From UBA10365 sp041441915 (GTDB taxonomy: Bacteria > Pseudomonadota > Alphaproteobacteria > Rhodobacterales > Rhodobacteraceae), in assembly GCA_041441915.1 (NCBI GenBank), contig JASDRS010000023.1:62001-126000 (forward strand): a DNA stretch of 64,000 bases. The letters are read 5' to 3'. Of the stretch, positions 35,505 to 44,173 are shown piece after piece. Every line of letters begins with the position of its first letter. The first letter of the stretch is position 1. Both the position numbers and the translations under genes were made by a program. Under the pieces are notes generated by a model that saw only the letters and a list, made by a program, of their open reading frames with translations, was not told the DNA's origin and did no database searches.

Positions 35505-36776
35505 TTACCTCCTTTTTAAAACTATTTCTGCTGGGTTGAGCAGGCAAGACGCCGCTCTGCCACCCGCGCGCTGCATCAATTGCACCTCTTCAACCGCTTC
35601 AAATGCAACATGCACGCGACTGCCGTTCAATTTGAGTCGTTTCAGCGCAGTTTTCATCGCGTCTGGCACCTGCTTTGACCGCAAAGCCATCGCCAACTCG
35701 GCGGCGGCATCTTCCGTGTCAAAAGAGAGCTCTGCCTCAAAGGCAGAAGTACGCGAGACCCCGTTGAGATGTTCAAAAATGCCCGGCTTGTCTTCGAGCC
35801 AGCCTACGACGTCATCAACCTCCCAGCCGCACGACGACGTTGCCATAGAGCAGCGCGTGTGAAAGCGGCAGCCCTGCGGCGGGCGGGCGGGATCTGGAAC
35901 AATCCCATCCAGACCACGCATCTCTTTGCCACCACGATTCTCGTACAGCTCTGGCTTGGATTCTATCAAGGCCTTGGTATAGGGATGGTAGGGGGCGTCA
36001 AAAATATCAGAGCAGCGCCCTTCTTCAGCAATTTTACCCAAATACATCACAACTAATTGATCTGCCATGTGGCGCACAACCGACAAATCGTGGGTTACGA
36101 AGAGATATGCCAGTTGACGCTCTTTTTGAAGGTCGTTCAATAAGTTCAAAATTTGTGCCTGAACCGAAACGTCCAAAGCGCTGGTTGGTTCGTCCAACAC
36201 AATGATTTCGGGGTTCAGCGCCAGCGCACGTGCAATAGATATCCGCTGTCTTTGCCCACCCGAGAACTGATGCGGGTAACGATATAGATGCTGGCGCGCC
36301 AAACCTACCTGCTCTAGCAATTCCACAACCTGTTCAGTCAGCGACGCACCTGTGGCCTCTTTGTAAACCTTCAAAGGCCGTCCAACTATATCAATTACCA
36401 TATGGCGCGGATTGAGTGAGGCAAAGCTATCCTGAAAGACCATCTGGCAATTGCGCCGAAAGCGGCGCAACGCTTGATCTTGCAGATTGTCGATACCGAT
36501 CAAACCTGCACCCGCACTGTTATAAAAAACACTGCCTCCAGTTGCATCGGTGAGGCCGGAAATAACTCTGCCAATCGTGGTCTTCCCACACCCACTTTCA
36601 CCCACAAGGCCGACAGTTTCCCCCCGCTTAATATCAAAACTAACACCGTCGACAGCGCGCACCTGGCCCACAACACGCTGCAATGCGCCCTCGCGGATTG
36701 GGTAGTGTTTTTTGACGTTACGAACGGACAAAAGAATATCATCCTGGTCCGCACTGTGGTCTGGTATAGAGTTCAT
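35505..36776 (-). CDS. Dpp/Opp-type ABC transporter ATPase (DppF-like) with a C-terminal extension
   Basis: A 423-residue ATPase. Walker A is GLVGESGCGKTTIGRV near residue 55, the signature is FSGGQRQRISIARALAL, Walker B is IIVLDEPTSALDVSV, and the oligopeptide-family C-terminal cysteine segment is CRFHTRCSMATSSC. After it there are about 100 further residues, including AFEAELSFDTEDAAAELAMA and GSRVHVAFEAVEEVQLMQ. These are not part of the usual DppF and look like a small alpha/beta domain. It overlaps the preceding ATPase by four bases. Confidence 0.9.
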   Translation of the reverse strand: MNSIPDHSADQDDILLSVRNVKKHYPIREGALQRVVGQVRAVDGVSFDIKRGETVGLVGESGCGKTTIGRVISGLTDATGGSVFYNSAGAGLIGIDNLQDQALRRFRRNCQMVFQDSFASLNPRHMVIDIVGRPLKVYKEATGASLTEQVVELLEQVGLARQHLYRYPHQFSGGQRQRISIARALALNPEIIVLDEPTSALDVSVQAQILNLLNDLQKERQLAYLFVTHDLSVVRHMADQLVVMYLGKIAEEGRCSDIFDAPYHPYTKALIESKPELYENRGGKEMRGLDGIVPDPARPPQGCRFHTRCSMATSSCGWEVDDVVGWLEDKPGIFEHLNGVSRTSAFEAELSFDTEDAAAELAMALRSKQVPDAMKTALKRLKLNGSRVHVAFEAVEEVQLMQRAGGRAASCLLNPAEIVLKRR

Positions 36777-38023
36777 GTCGTCACCTTAGAATAACTCGGC
36801 TGATCCCCAGTAGGGGCAGAATGATCGATAAAACAAGCAACCGAGTGACCACGAGAAACCTCTACCAACTTGGGATCATGGGTCCGGCAACTGGGCGTCT
36901 CGTAGGGGCATCGCCCGGCAAAACGGCAAGCTTTTGGCGGATCAACTAACTCTGGCACTGACCCTCGGATTGCGGCAAGCTGACCGCGCGGTATGCCCGC
37001 AGCGGGCACTGCCGCTATCAATCCACGAGTATATGGATGGCGTGGATTTTGGAAAACTTCGTCTGTTTGACCAATTTCAACGATCCGACCAGCATACATG
37101 ACCGCCACGCGATCACAAATACGCCTCACCAGTGACAGATCGTGACTGATATACAAAACACTGGTTTTCCGACGCTGCTGTAACTCACGAATGAGCTCTA
37201 AAATCCGAGCCTCAACAGTAACGTCAAGGGCGGTTGTGGGCTCATCAGCAATTAAAAGGTCAGGATTGCAAGCCAGTGCCTGAGCAATCATCACCCTTTG
37301 CCGCATTCCACCGGACAATTCATGCGGATAGCGCCCCATCAGTTTGGCCGGATTAGGCACCTGCGTGTCAGCCAATGCCTTAGCAACCATCTTATCGACA
37401 GCCTCTAGTATTCTCTTCCGATGTTGTTGATAGGGAGGAAAGGCCAATAGTAAACCATCTCCAAAACGCGGATCCTGACAGGCAAATCGACCCACTGCCC
37501 CGGCAGTAGTCTCCGGTAAGTCCGCCATTAAAAGCAATTCCTGGCTGCGATGTTGCAGAAAGACCTCCGCAAGCTGCGCGCCAATCGTCATTGTCGGGTT
37601 CAAAGCCTTTCCAGGATCTTGGAAAATCATTGCAATCCGATCCCCTCGGATGCGGCGCATTTCTTCATCCGGAATAGTCAACAAGTCAACCGACTTGCTT
37701 TTTGTAGTGCCGCGCCCCGTGCCGGCACAGGACGTACACCCTGCAGCCGAGCAATTCTCACAAACACCCTGCGGCTGAAAATTAACGGACCCACCAGCAA
37801 GGATCCCAGGCGGTACTTGCAGAAGTCGCAAAAAAGAGCGCCCTGTAACACTTTTCCCGCAGCCTGTTTCTCCAACGAGGCCGAGCGTTTCACCATCACG
37901 AATTTCAAAACTCACCCCATCAACCGCATGGACAGTTCCACGTTTGGATTGAAAATGCACCTTTAGGTCACGAACTGAGGCGACTGTTTCCATCTGTGTA
38001 TCCTGGCTCGAATCCAACATCAT
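36773..38023 (-). CDS. Dpp/Opp-type ABC transporter ATPase (DppD-like) with a CxxC-CxxC insertion
   Basis: A 416-residue ATPase. Walker A is GLVGETGCGKSVTGRS near 48, the signature is ELSGGMRQRVMIAQALA, Walker B is LLIADEPTTALDVTV, and the C-terminal iron-sulfur-type cysteines are in CRFAGRCPYETPSC. Two insertions are unusual. A cysteine cluster CENCSAAGCTSCAGTGRG at residues 88-105 looks like half a DnaJ zinc finger, and about 45 extra residues lie before the signature (around 145-210). It overlaps the permease gene upstream and the second ATPase downstream by four bases each. Confidence 0.9.
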   Translation of the reverse strand: MMLDSSQDTQMETVASVRDLKVHFQSKRGTVHAVDGVSFEIRDGETLGLVGETGCGKSVTGRSFLRLLQVPPGILAGGSVNFQPQGVCENCSAAGCTSCAGTGRGTTKSKSVDLLTIPDEEMRRIRGDRIAMIFQDPGKALNPTMTIGAQLAEVFLQHRSQELLLMADLPETTAGAVGRFACQDPRFGDGLLLAFPPYQQHRKRILEAVDKMVAKALADTQVPNPAKLMGRYPHELSGGMRQRVMIAQALACNPDLLIADEPTTALDVTVEARILELIRELQQRRKTSVLYISHDLSLVRRICDRVAVMYAGRIVEIGQTDEVFQNPRHPYTRGLIAAVPAAGIPRGQLAAIRGSVPELVDPPKACRFAGRCPYETPSCRTHDPKLVEVSRGHSVACFIDHSAPTGDQPSYSKVTT

Positions 38024-38952
38024 CTGCCCTCCGTGCGTGGATCAAGCGCGTCACGTAGCCCGTCGCCGAGTAGATTAAAAGCTAGTGCCCAAAGGAAAAT
38101 CAGCATCCCAGGGAACGTCGAGGCCCACCAACGGCCCGAGGCGATACCAGCCTGACCTTCGGATACCAAAACACCCCATTCGGCAATGCCAGCCTCGCTC
38201 AATCCGATGAAACTCAGTGTCGCACCTATTAGAACTACATTGCCCATGTCCAGCGTCGCCTGCACTGTTATGGGTGTCAATGAATTAGGCAAAATATCAC
38301 GTAGATAAATGTTAAGCTTAGTGTCGCCGATCACTCGAGCGGCATCGACATAGTCATTATTTTTGATCAGCAGCACCTGCGCCCGCATTATTCGTGCATA
38401 TTTGACCCATAAAACGACTGTGAGAGCAAAAATGATGTTGCCGAACGAGGGCCCCAATATAGCAGCAATCGCCAACGCAAAAATCAATTCAGGAATGGAC
38501 AAGAACACGTCAACAATCCGCATCAAAACTTCGTCAACCCAGCCCCCAACGAGGCCGGCAATGGAGCCTACGATTGTGCCAATCACCATCGTAGAACTGA
38601 CCACTATCAAAGACAGCTGCAACGAGGTACGACTGCCCCAGACAATACCATAAAGAACATCGCCACCTTCGTTCGTGGTCCCAAGCCAATGCCCTGGAGT
38701 TCCTGGCGGTTTTCGCACTGCGCCCCAATCGCGCGGCATCTGATAGGGGTCAGGGCTATTTGCCTCGGTAATCCAGGGGGCAAAAATTGCCATCGCGAGC
38801 ATCAGCCCAATAACAATCATTCCAATGAGTGTGGTTGGATTCGAGGCCAATCGCTTCAAAAGACCAAACATACGCCCCATTCGGACACGAAAGGCGCTGT
38901 CACCTGCCCCAGCAATCTTACGGACTGGCTTTAAGTCTAAAATCTGTGTCAT
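38020..38952 (-). CDS. Dpp/Opp-type ABC transporter permease (DppC-like)
   Basis: A 310-residue inner-membrane permease with about six hydrophobic segments and the EAA loop in YVDAARVIGDTKLNIYLRDILPNS-type sequence. The N-terminal OppC-N segment is LIGMIVIGLMLAMAIFAPWI, followed by HWLGTTNEGGDVLYGIVWG. The end LLGDGLRDALDPRTEGR is typical. It starts directly after the DppB-like stop and overlaps the first ATPase. It forms the channel with the DppB-like protein. Confidence 0.94.
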   Translation of the reverse strand: MTQILDLKPVRKIAGAGDSAFRVRMGRMFGLLKRLASNPTTLIGMIVIGLMLAMAIFAPWITEANSPDPYQMPRDWGAVRKPPGTPGHWLGTTNEGGDVLYGIVWGSRTSLQLSLIVVSSTMVIGTIVGSIAGLVGGWVDEVLMRIVDVFLSIPELIFALAIAAILGPSFGNIIFALTVVLWVKYARIMRAQVLLIKNNDYVDAARVIGDTKLNIYLRDILPNSLTPITVQATLDMGNVVLIGATLSFIGLSEAGIAEWGVLVSEGQAGIASGRWWASTFPGMLIFLWALAFNLLGDGLRDALDPRTEGR

Positions 38953-39966
38953 CTATTTTCCTAATGTTACGCGGCGGTCAAGGCTCGCGTAAACCACATC
39001 GACTATGAGATTCACCAAAAGGAACAAGACGCTGGTGAAAAGCACATAGGTCATTAGGGTGGCTTGATCGCCCCGCAGAACCGAATCTGCCATCCAACGC
39101 CCGAGACCCGGCCAACGATAGATGATTTCCACCGTAATTGTTCCCTGCAAAAGGAACCCAAAGGTCAAACCGATGACCGTTACTGTTGGCACCAAAGCAT
39201 TGCGCCGCGCATGGCGCTTGAGCACAATGCGCTCGGCCAAGCCCTTCGCTCGCGCCGCATCTACATAATCTTGCTGCAGCTCTTCAACCAAGGCAGAGCG
39301 CATCATCCGAGCTATAATTGCAGTGGCCCCAAAACCAAGGGTGATCGCAGGCAAAATGAGATGCCAGATGGCGTCCCAAAATGCTGTGAGGTTCCCCGCG
39401 AGCAGAGAATCTACCGTATAGAGCCCCGTTGGGTGTGCAATTGACGCGAAAATCAAGGCATCGCTGCGCCCTATTGGCGCGATACCAAGGCTTGCCCAAA
39501 ATATAATAAGCAATAAAATGCCAAACCAGAAATTTGGCAGTGATGCCCCACTTACAGAAACAATCCGTGTTATATGATCCGGCAAACGGTTTAGACGTGC
39601 GCCAGCGTATGTGCCAAGGGAAATGCCAAGAAACAGTGCCACCATGCCAGCAGAAAAAGCCAACTCCAGTGTGGCAGCAAGCTTTTTTGGAAAAACCTCA
39701 GATACAGGCGCGGCAGCAACACCTGACCATCCAAAATCACCATGAAAAATACCCCTCACCCAATAGAGATACTGAACCCAAACGGGCTTATCCATATTGA
39801 AGCGGGCCTTGATTTCAGCGACTTCTAGGGGTGTCATTTCATGGCTGAGATAAATGCCAATGGGCGAACCACCAACGCGAGTGAGCGTAAATACTACAAT
39901 CGAAACACCTATAATCAACAGCGGCAGAACTAGTAGTCGGCGTAAAATATAATCACGAAGTTGCAT
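38953..39966 (-). CDS. Dpp/Opp-type ABC transporter permease (DppB-like)
   Basis: A 337-residue inner-membrane permease. It starts QLRDYILRRLLVLPLLIIGVS, continues with NMDKPVWVQYLYWVRGIFHG, and has the EAA loop LQQDYVDAARAKGLAERIVL. Six membrane segments are expected. It follows the binding-protein gene by 92 bases, a gap that holds a strong GC hairpin. The start ATG 39966 has TTAGGAAA upstream. Confidence 0.94.
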   Translation of the reverse strand: MQLRDYILRRLLVLPLLIIGVSIVVFTLTRVGGSPIGIYLSHEMTPLEVAEIKARFNMDKPVWVQYLYWVRGIFHGDFGWSGVAAAPVSEVFPKKLAATLELAFSAGMVALFLGISLGTYAGARLNRLPDHITRIVSVSGASLPNFWFGILLLIIFWASLGIAPIGRSDALIFASIAHPTGLYTVDSLLAGNLTAFWDAIWHLILPAITLGFGATAIIARMMRSALVEELQQDYVDAARAKGLAERIVLKRHARRNALVPTVTVIGLTFGFLLQGTITVEIIYRWPGLGRWMADSVLRGDQATLMTYVLFTSVLFLLVNLIVDVVYASLDRRVTLGK

Positions 39967-40011
39967 TCAATTTCCTAAGACAGTGTAGGGAAAAGTCTAT
40001 CCCTTAAATAC

Positions 40012-40031
40012 CGGGCCCCAATAAGGGCCCG
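40012..40031 (-). promoter_or_regulatory. Intercistronic GC hairpin between binding-protein and permease genes
   Basis: A perfect 7-bp stem CGGGCCC/GGGCCCG with a six-base loop and no following T tract, 27 bases after the binding-protein stop. Such hairpins commonly protect the upstream mRNA end, giving more binding protein than permease. Confidence 0.65.
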
Positions 40032-40058
40032 ATGAGTTTTCCAGTTAAGCTTCTCGAA

Positions 40059-41717
40059 CTACTTGTCGAAAAGGGCGAATTTAAGGCTCGGGCGCGGCCA
40101 AAGAGGCTGCATAGCGAAACCTTTCAGCCACTCACGATGCGCCATAACAACGCCTTCTTGAGCACCAATAATCCACATTGGATCTTCGTAAAGTAGAACC
40201 TGCAGTTCGGAATAAATCTCTGCACGCTTTTTCTCATCAAGCTCAACCGCAGCTTGGTCGATCAGGCTACCAATGCGCTCTGGATCTTTATATCCATTAG
40301 CAAATCCATGCACTTCACCCCATTCTCCATCAGGATGCGCATAAGCATTCATATAGAAATGCGGATCGGCTGCTGGGTCGGCATTTTTTGCCCACATTGC
40401 ATATTCCAGTGGGTTTGAGGCATGCGCATCGTCAAACACCGACTCTGCGACAGCAAGTACATTAATTCTAAACTTAGGATTCAGCCTTTCGATTGAATCT
40501 TTTAGAACCAGGCACATCAAAGCAAACAGATTACCTTCCTCGGTAATAACAGACACTGTAAAGCCTTTATCCCAATAACCCGCCGCACGGAAAAGTTCTT
40601 CAGCCTTGGCGTAGTCTTTCTTGTTATAAACAGGTGCGTTTGGATCCGCACCAAAAATACCGATTGGAATATAATGCGGGTTGAACGCACCAAATCCAGC
40701 CAATGGCCCATTTAAGAAGGCATCATAGTCGAACGCATGGTTGAAGGCCTGACGAATGCGCGGATCATGAAAGAAGTCCTCCGGAATAGTGTCCTCAGGT
40801 GGCAATGATCCTTTTGGAATATTGAGGTTCAAGCCTATGTGAAGTGGTTCCAGCAAAAGTCCACCAGTGTACACGGTGACCCCCTCTGCACCGTCAAGAT
40901 CTGATATGAAAGACGGATCGGTCTCAATCGTATCAAACTCACCGGCGCGAAGCCCCAGAACGCGGACATCTGGATCACCACCAATTTCTATACGCACATT
41001 AAGTTTGGCGCTTTCGCCCCAATAATCCTCATTCACTGCGAGTTGAATATTTTCGTTCCGGTTCCAAGCTGTGAATGTATAAGGACCCGTTCCGACCATG
41101 TCGCCAGCCATAAAACGGTTTGGTATGCCAGCCTGCACCCCTCCGTTGGCCTCAACCGCATCCTGACTAACGATAGATGCAACCATAGACACCACACCCG
41201 TGTTCAAAAAGCTTGCAGATGGCTCAGAAAGCGTCACGCGGAAGGTCATGTCATCCACAACTTCGGTCGAAGCTATCACGTCACTTAAAGCCCCAGAATT
41301 GCCCTCAGGCAAGTCCATAGTCATGGCCCTATCCCAAGAATACTTTACATCATCTGCAGTAAATGCGGTGCCGTCATGAAATTTGACACTACCACGCAAT
41401 TTAAAGGTATAGGTCATACCGTTTGCTGAAATTCCACCATTCTTTGTGCTAGGCACCTCGACCGCCAGCGACGGTATCAGATCGGCTGATGCTGGACCTA
41501 TGTCCAACAACCTGTCATACACTTGCAGGATAATTGTTTCCCCACCCTCGCCAGGCTCTACTTGTGCTGGATCGAGCGTAGTCGCTTCGTCATCCGCAGC
41601 GTGCACCAGCCACCCAGGATTTTTCACCTCAGCTAGTGCGGTCAGTGGCAACGCAAAAGCTGCTGTTGAACCGACGAGTATCCCCGCAATTCTGTTTCGC
41701 CATTCTTTCGAATTCAT
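40059..41717 (-). CDS. Extracellular solute-binding protein, family 5 (Dpp/Opp type)
   Basis: A 552-residue periplasmic binding protein with a Sec signal peptide ending near ALA-EV at residue 30. Family landmarks: ATTLDPAQVEPGEGGETI, YTFKLRGSVKFHDGTAFTAD, VKYSWDRAM and GTGPYTFTAWNRN. Members bind peptides, opines, nickel or glycosides; the ligand cannot be told. GGGAGGA precedes the ATG. It is the first gene of the operon binding protein-B-C-D-F-hydrolase, with its promoter in 41718-41930. Confidence 0.93.
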   Translation of the reverse strand: MNSKEWRNRIAGILVGSTAAFALPLTALAEVKNPGWLVHAADDEATTLDPAQVEPGEGGETIILQVYDRLLDIGPASADLIPSLAVEVPSTKNGGISANGMTYTFKLRGSVKFHDGTAFTADDVKYSWDRAMTMDLPEGNSGALSDVIASTEVVDDMTFRVTLSEPSASFLNTGVVSMVASIVSQDAVEANGGVQAGIPNRFMAGDMVGTGPYTFTAWNRNENIQLAVNEDYWGESAKLNVRIEIGGDPDVRVLGLRAGEFDTIETDPSFISDLDGAEGVTVYTGGLLLEPLHIGLNLNIPKGSLPPEDTIPEDFFHDPRIRQAFNHAFDYDAFLNGPLAGFGAFNPHYIPIGIFGADPNAPVYNKKDYAKAEELFRAAGYWDKGFTVSVITEEGNLFALMCLVLKDSIERLNPKFRINVLAVAESVFDDAHASNPLEYAMWAKNADPAADPHFYMNAYAHPDGEWGEVHGFANGYKDPERIGSLIDQAAVELDEKKRAEIYSELQVLLYEDPMWIIGAQEGVVMAHREWLKGFAMQPLWPRPSLKFALFDK

Positions 41718-42423
41718 CTTATCCTCCCAAAGATAATCGGCCGCAACGAACGCCGGATCTTTTTCCGATCTTTATGTACGGCTTTCGATCAAAATTAAAA
41801 AATTATGCAATCGTTTGCCAAGAAACCTTAGCTCGTGCCAGCCAAACTGTCTACACTATTTATTATTCTTAATGATAAAAACTTAAGCCTCTGATTATAA
41901 TAAAAAAGATAAAATCTCTATAGAGATGCCGCCCTGGCGAAGGCTCGTCTATTGTCGGCCGCGGCGGATTTTATCGTCGCGAATTACGACAATTAATGAT
42001 CTTGGAGAGCTGGAAACCATCATGAACGTTTGCGGTGATACACATAAATGAGAGATTCTCTAGCAAAATCTTCTCATCCCTAAAAAGTCAAATCATTAGA
42101 ATTCCTGGCCATTTAAAGACATTTTCTTCGGTTGGAAGACAGTTTATTATATTTTGAATGTTTATACTCGTTTCCTTTATATAAAATCCCAAATTCAATA
42201 TATGTGGCACATTCATTGCCAATATTTGCAAATGCAAAATCAGCTAAAGTAGAAAATGTTGTTGATACCCTGTTATTAGCAGAGGCGCTTTATACTTACT
42301 TCGCTCATCGTGGCACTAATAAAGATAAGACTTTTCATGCTGCAGGCCAAAGAACTTTTAGTTATCTTTTTGAAGTATTTAACTACATATGCGATCTGGC
42401 CAAAACGTGAGCAAGCCAGTTTG
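41718..42423. other. Long intergenic stretch with possible remnants
   Basis: AT-rich. It holds the promoter region of the binding-protein gene. On the forward strand a short GC-richer piece at 41927-41996 reads RDAALAKARLLSAAADFIVA and stops, as if it were the tail of a lost gene. A 92-residue forward frame at 42132-42410 has no family resemblance and no convincing binding site; I do not call it a gene. Confidence 0.35.
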
Positions 42424-42757
42424 TCACTCATATAAAACTTTGACACCCAAATCGGCAGGAATAACGCTGGCGACGTATGCCTGAATTGCCTCAACTTCCT
42501 CAAGGCTAAGCTCAATAAGCGATATAGTGGCTGGACGCATCTCGTCAAACTCTGCGCTAACGTCTGTTACACGCATAAAGGCTGGATGAGGGTTCCGCAC
42601 GTAAAACGTCATCATCCGCTCCTCCCAATCTTCCAACGCACGCAGGGCACCGAATGAAGGTGTGGACCCAATGCCAAATTCCGACCGTGACAGGCCTACT
42701 CGGTGGCAGCGCCCACAATGTTGCTTGGCTAACGCAGCACCCAAACTGGCATCGCCC
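42424..42757 (-). pseudogene. Cytochrome c-type fragment without export signal
   Basis: The reverse strand encodes about 110 residues with one heme-binding CGRCH motif preceded by EGDASLGAALAKQH, then PSFGALRALEDWEERMMTF, NPHPAFMRV and a C-terminal LSLEEVEAIQAYVASV with the axial Met probably in EMRPATISL. A secreted cytochrome needs a signal peptide, but the frame opens at a TGA in an eight-T tract and has only TTG as start (42744). It looks like the C-terminal part of a gene broken by a frameshift. Confidence 0.6.
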
Positions 42758-43018
42758 TCAAAAAAAATTCAAACATTGGTGGCCCCCTTTCTTTCTTACA
42801 TGAACGAATGAGACACCCTCATCGCCCTTAAACCAAGAAATCGCAGTTCCCCCTATTTCAGAACGCAACCAATCTATGAACAGCCCTGCAGCAGCATTGT
42901 CATTAATTTTCAAAACCCCAAATGATACCGTGCCCTTTAAAAAAAGTGGGTCAACTTCCGTCAAGCCGAAGTGTGAAACTTCTCTCACCTTCCAGTTTCG
43001 TAGTTTGTGCCATAAAAA
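42758..43018 (-). pseudogene. Unrecognised gene remnant upstream of the cytochrome fragment
   Basis: A reverse-strand frame, open from a TAG near 43019 and ending TGA at 42758-42760. It includes SHFGLTEVDPLFLKGTVSFG and AAAGLFIDWLRSEIGGTAIS, the latter like the C-terminal part of a periplasmic binding protein. No start with a binding site is evident (GTG 42988 is the only candidate). Removing one T from the eight-T tract at its end would fuse it in frame to the cytochrome fragment. Confidence 0.35.
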
Positions 43019-43261
43019 TAGCTAAAAAGTATTAATAAAAACTGCGCCAAATAGTTTCCTAAATGGAAAGATTATCGGCAAAAAGGCAAAACTGTCAAAC
43101 ATTCGTAAAATAGATCTATTTCTACAAGACATGTTCGACAGCCTATGCTCACTTAAGCCCAGCCCCATCGGTTCATCCACCAGGTTATACTTCACCCAAG
43201 TTTGACTTGAGGTAAACATTCGCCACCGCCTGAGTATGACAATTTTTGGTAACTTACTAAC

Positions 43262-44053
43262 TCATATGTCGAGGAACTCTTTGACCGCGGCATTGAACTC
43301 GTTGGGCTGGTTGATGTTTGCAATGTGCCCTGCGCTTGGGATTTCGACATACTTCGACCCTGGCGTCACTTTCGCCATCGCCCGCATCTCCTCAGGAGGC
43401 GCCCCCTTGTCCTCACCACCGCATAAGTAAAGCACGGGAATATTTAGCTTTCCCAGGTCCTTTAGATAATCGAGTTCCCTTAGTGCGCAACAACTGGCAA
43501 TATAACCCTGGGGCTTCGTGGCCACGATCATCGCGCGAGCAGCCGCTGTCGCATTTGGATTGGCCTCACGCCAGCCTTCGGTAAACCATAGCCTAAGCGA
43601 CCCTTCGGCAACAGCCTCAAGACCACCCACGTTCACAGCGGCGATACGCTGATCCCACATTTCCTTGTATGCGTCTGTAGCCACCGACCGAGCGTCGGCT
43701 AGAACCATACGCCCAAACCTTTCGGGGTGCTTAATGCCGAGCCCCATACCGGTCATCGCGCCCATCGAAAGACCTATCAAGTCCGCCTTTTCGATGCTGA
43801 AGTGATCCATCATAGCTATCACATCTGCGACAAGAAGATCAAAGGAATAAGGCCCAGGCGGGGTATCGCTCTGCCCATGCCCGCGCTGGTCGTAGCGCAG
43901 GACGCGATACTTACGGGTCAGCATCTCGATCTGACTTTCCCACATCCTCAGATCAGCGCCAAGGGAATTAGACAGTACCACCCAGGGGGCGCCATCCGGC
44001 CCATCAACCTGGGTGTTAATTGACACGCGAAATGGAAGTTCAACACGTGCCAT
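43262..44053 (-). CDS. pcaD: 3-oxoadipate enol-lactonase-like alpha/beta hydrolase
   Basis: A 263-residue alpha/beta hydrolase close to PcaD, which opens 3-oxoadipate enol-lactone in the beta-ketoadipate pathway. Oxyanion region LSNSLGADLRMWESQIEML, then YDQRGHGQSDTPPGPYS. The nucleophile elbow is GLSMGAMTG near residue 95, the acid is near GGEDKGAPPE, and the His is in SAGHIANINQP. GGAGG precedes the ATG. No other pca genes are nearby. It lies 92 bases beyond a terminator, so it is probably transcribed separately from the kelch operon. Relatives act on other lactones. Confidence 0.78.
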   Translation of the reverse strand: MARVELPFRVSINTQVDGPDGAPWVVLSNSLGADLRMWESQIEMLTRKYRVLRYDQRGHGQSDTPPGPYSFDLLVADVIAMMDHFSIEKADLIGLSMGAMTGMGLGIKHPERFGRMVLADARSVATDAYKEMWDQRIAAVNVGGLEAVAEGSLRLWFTEGWREANPNATAAARAMIVATKPQGYIASCCALRELDYLKDLGKLNIPVLYLCGGEDKGAPPEEMRAMAKVTPGSKYVEIPSAGHIANINQPNEFNAAVKEFLDI

Positions 44054-44144
44054 CAGAGCCTCCTTTTCGTGCTAGCGTCGGCAACAACGTTAGTGCATTC
44101 GGTATCTGAGCAGAGTTTCATCTTATTTTCCTCGTTGATGGATT

Positions 44145-44170
44145 AAAAAAGGGGCCGTGCCCGGAGCACG
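44145..44170 (-). terminator. Rho-independent terminator after the kelch gene
   Basis: Read on the reverse strand, a CGTGC stem, TCCGG loop and GCACG stem are followed by GCCCC and a run of six T. It begins four bases after the kelch stop and ends the eight-gene transporter/catabolic operon. Confidence 0.8.
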
Positions 44171-44173
44171 CGA

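Noticed and set aside
42132..42410. 92-residue forward ORF
   Set aside because: AT-driven composition with many aromatic residues, no binding site, no recognisable family; described only as intergenic.
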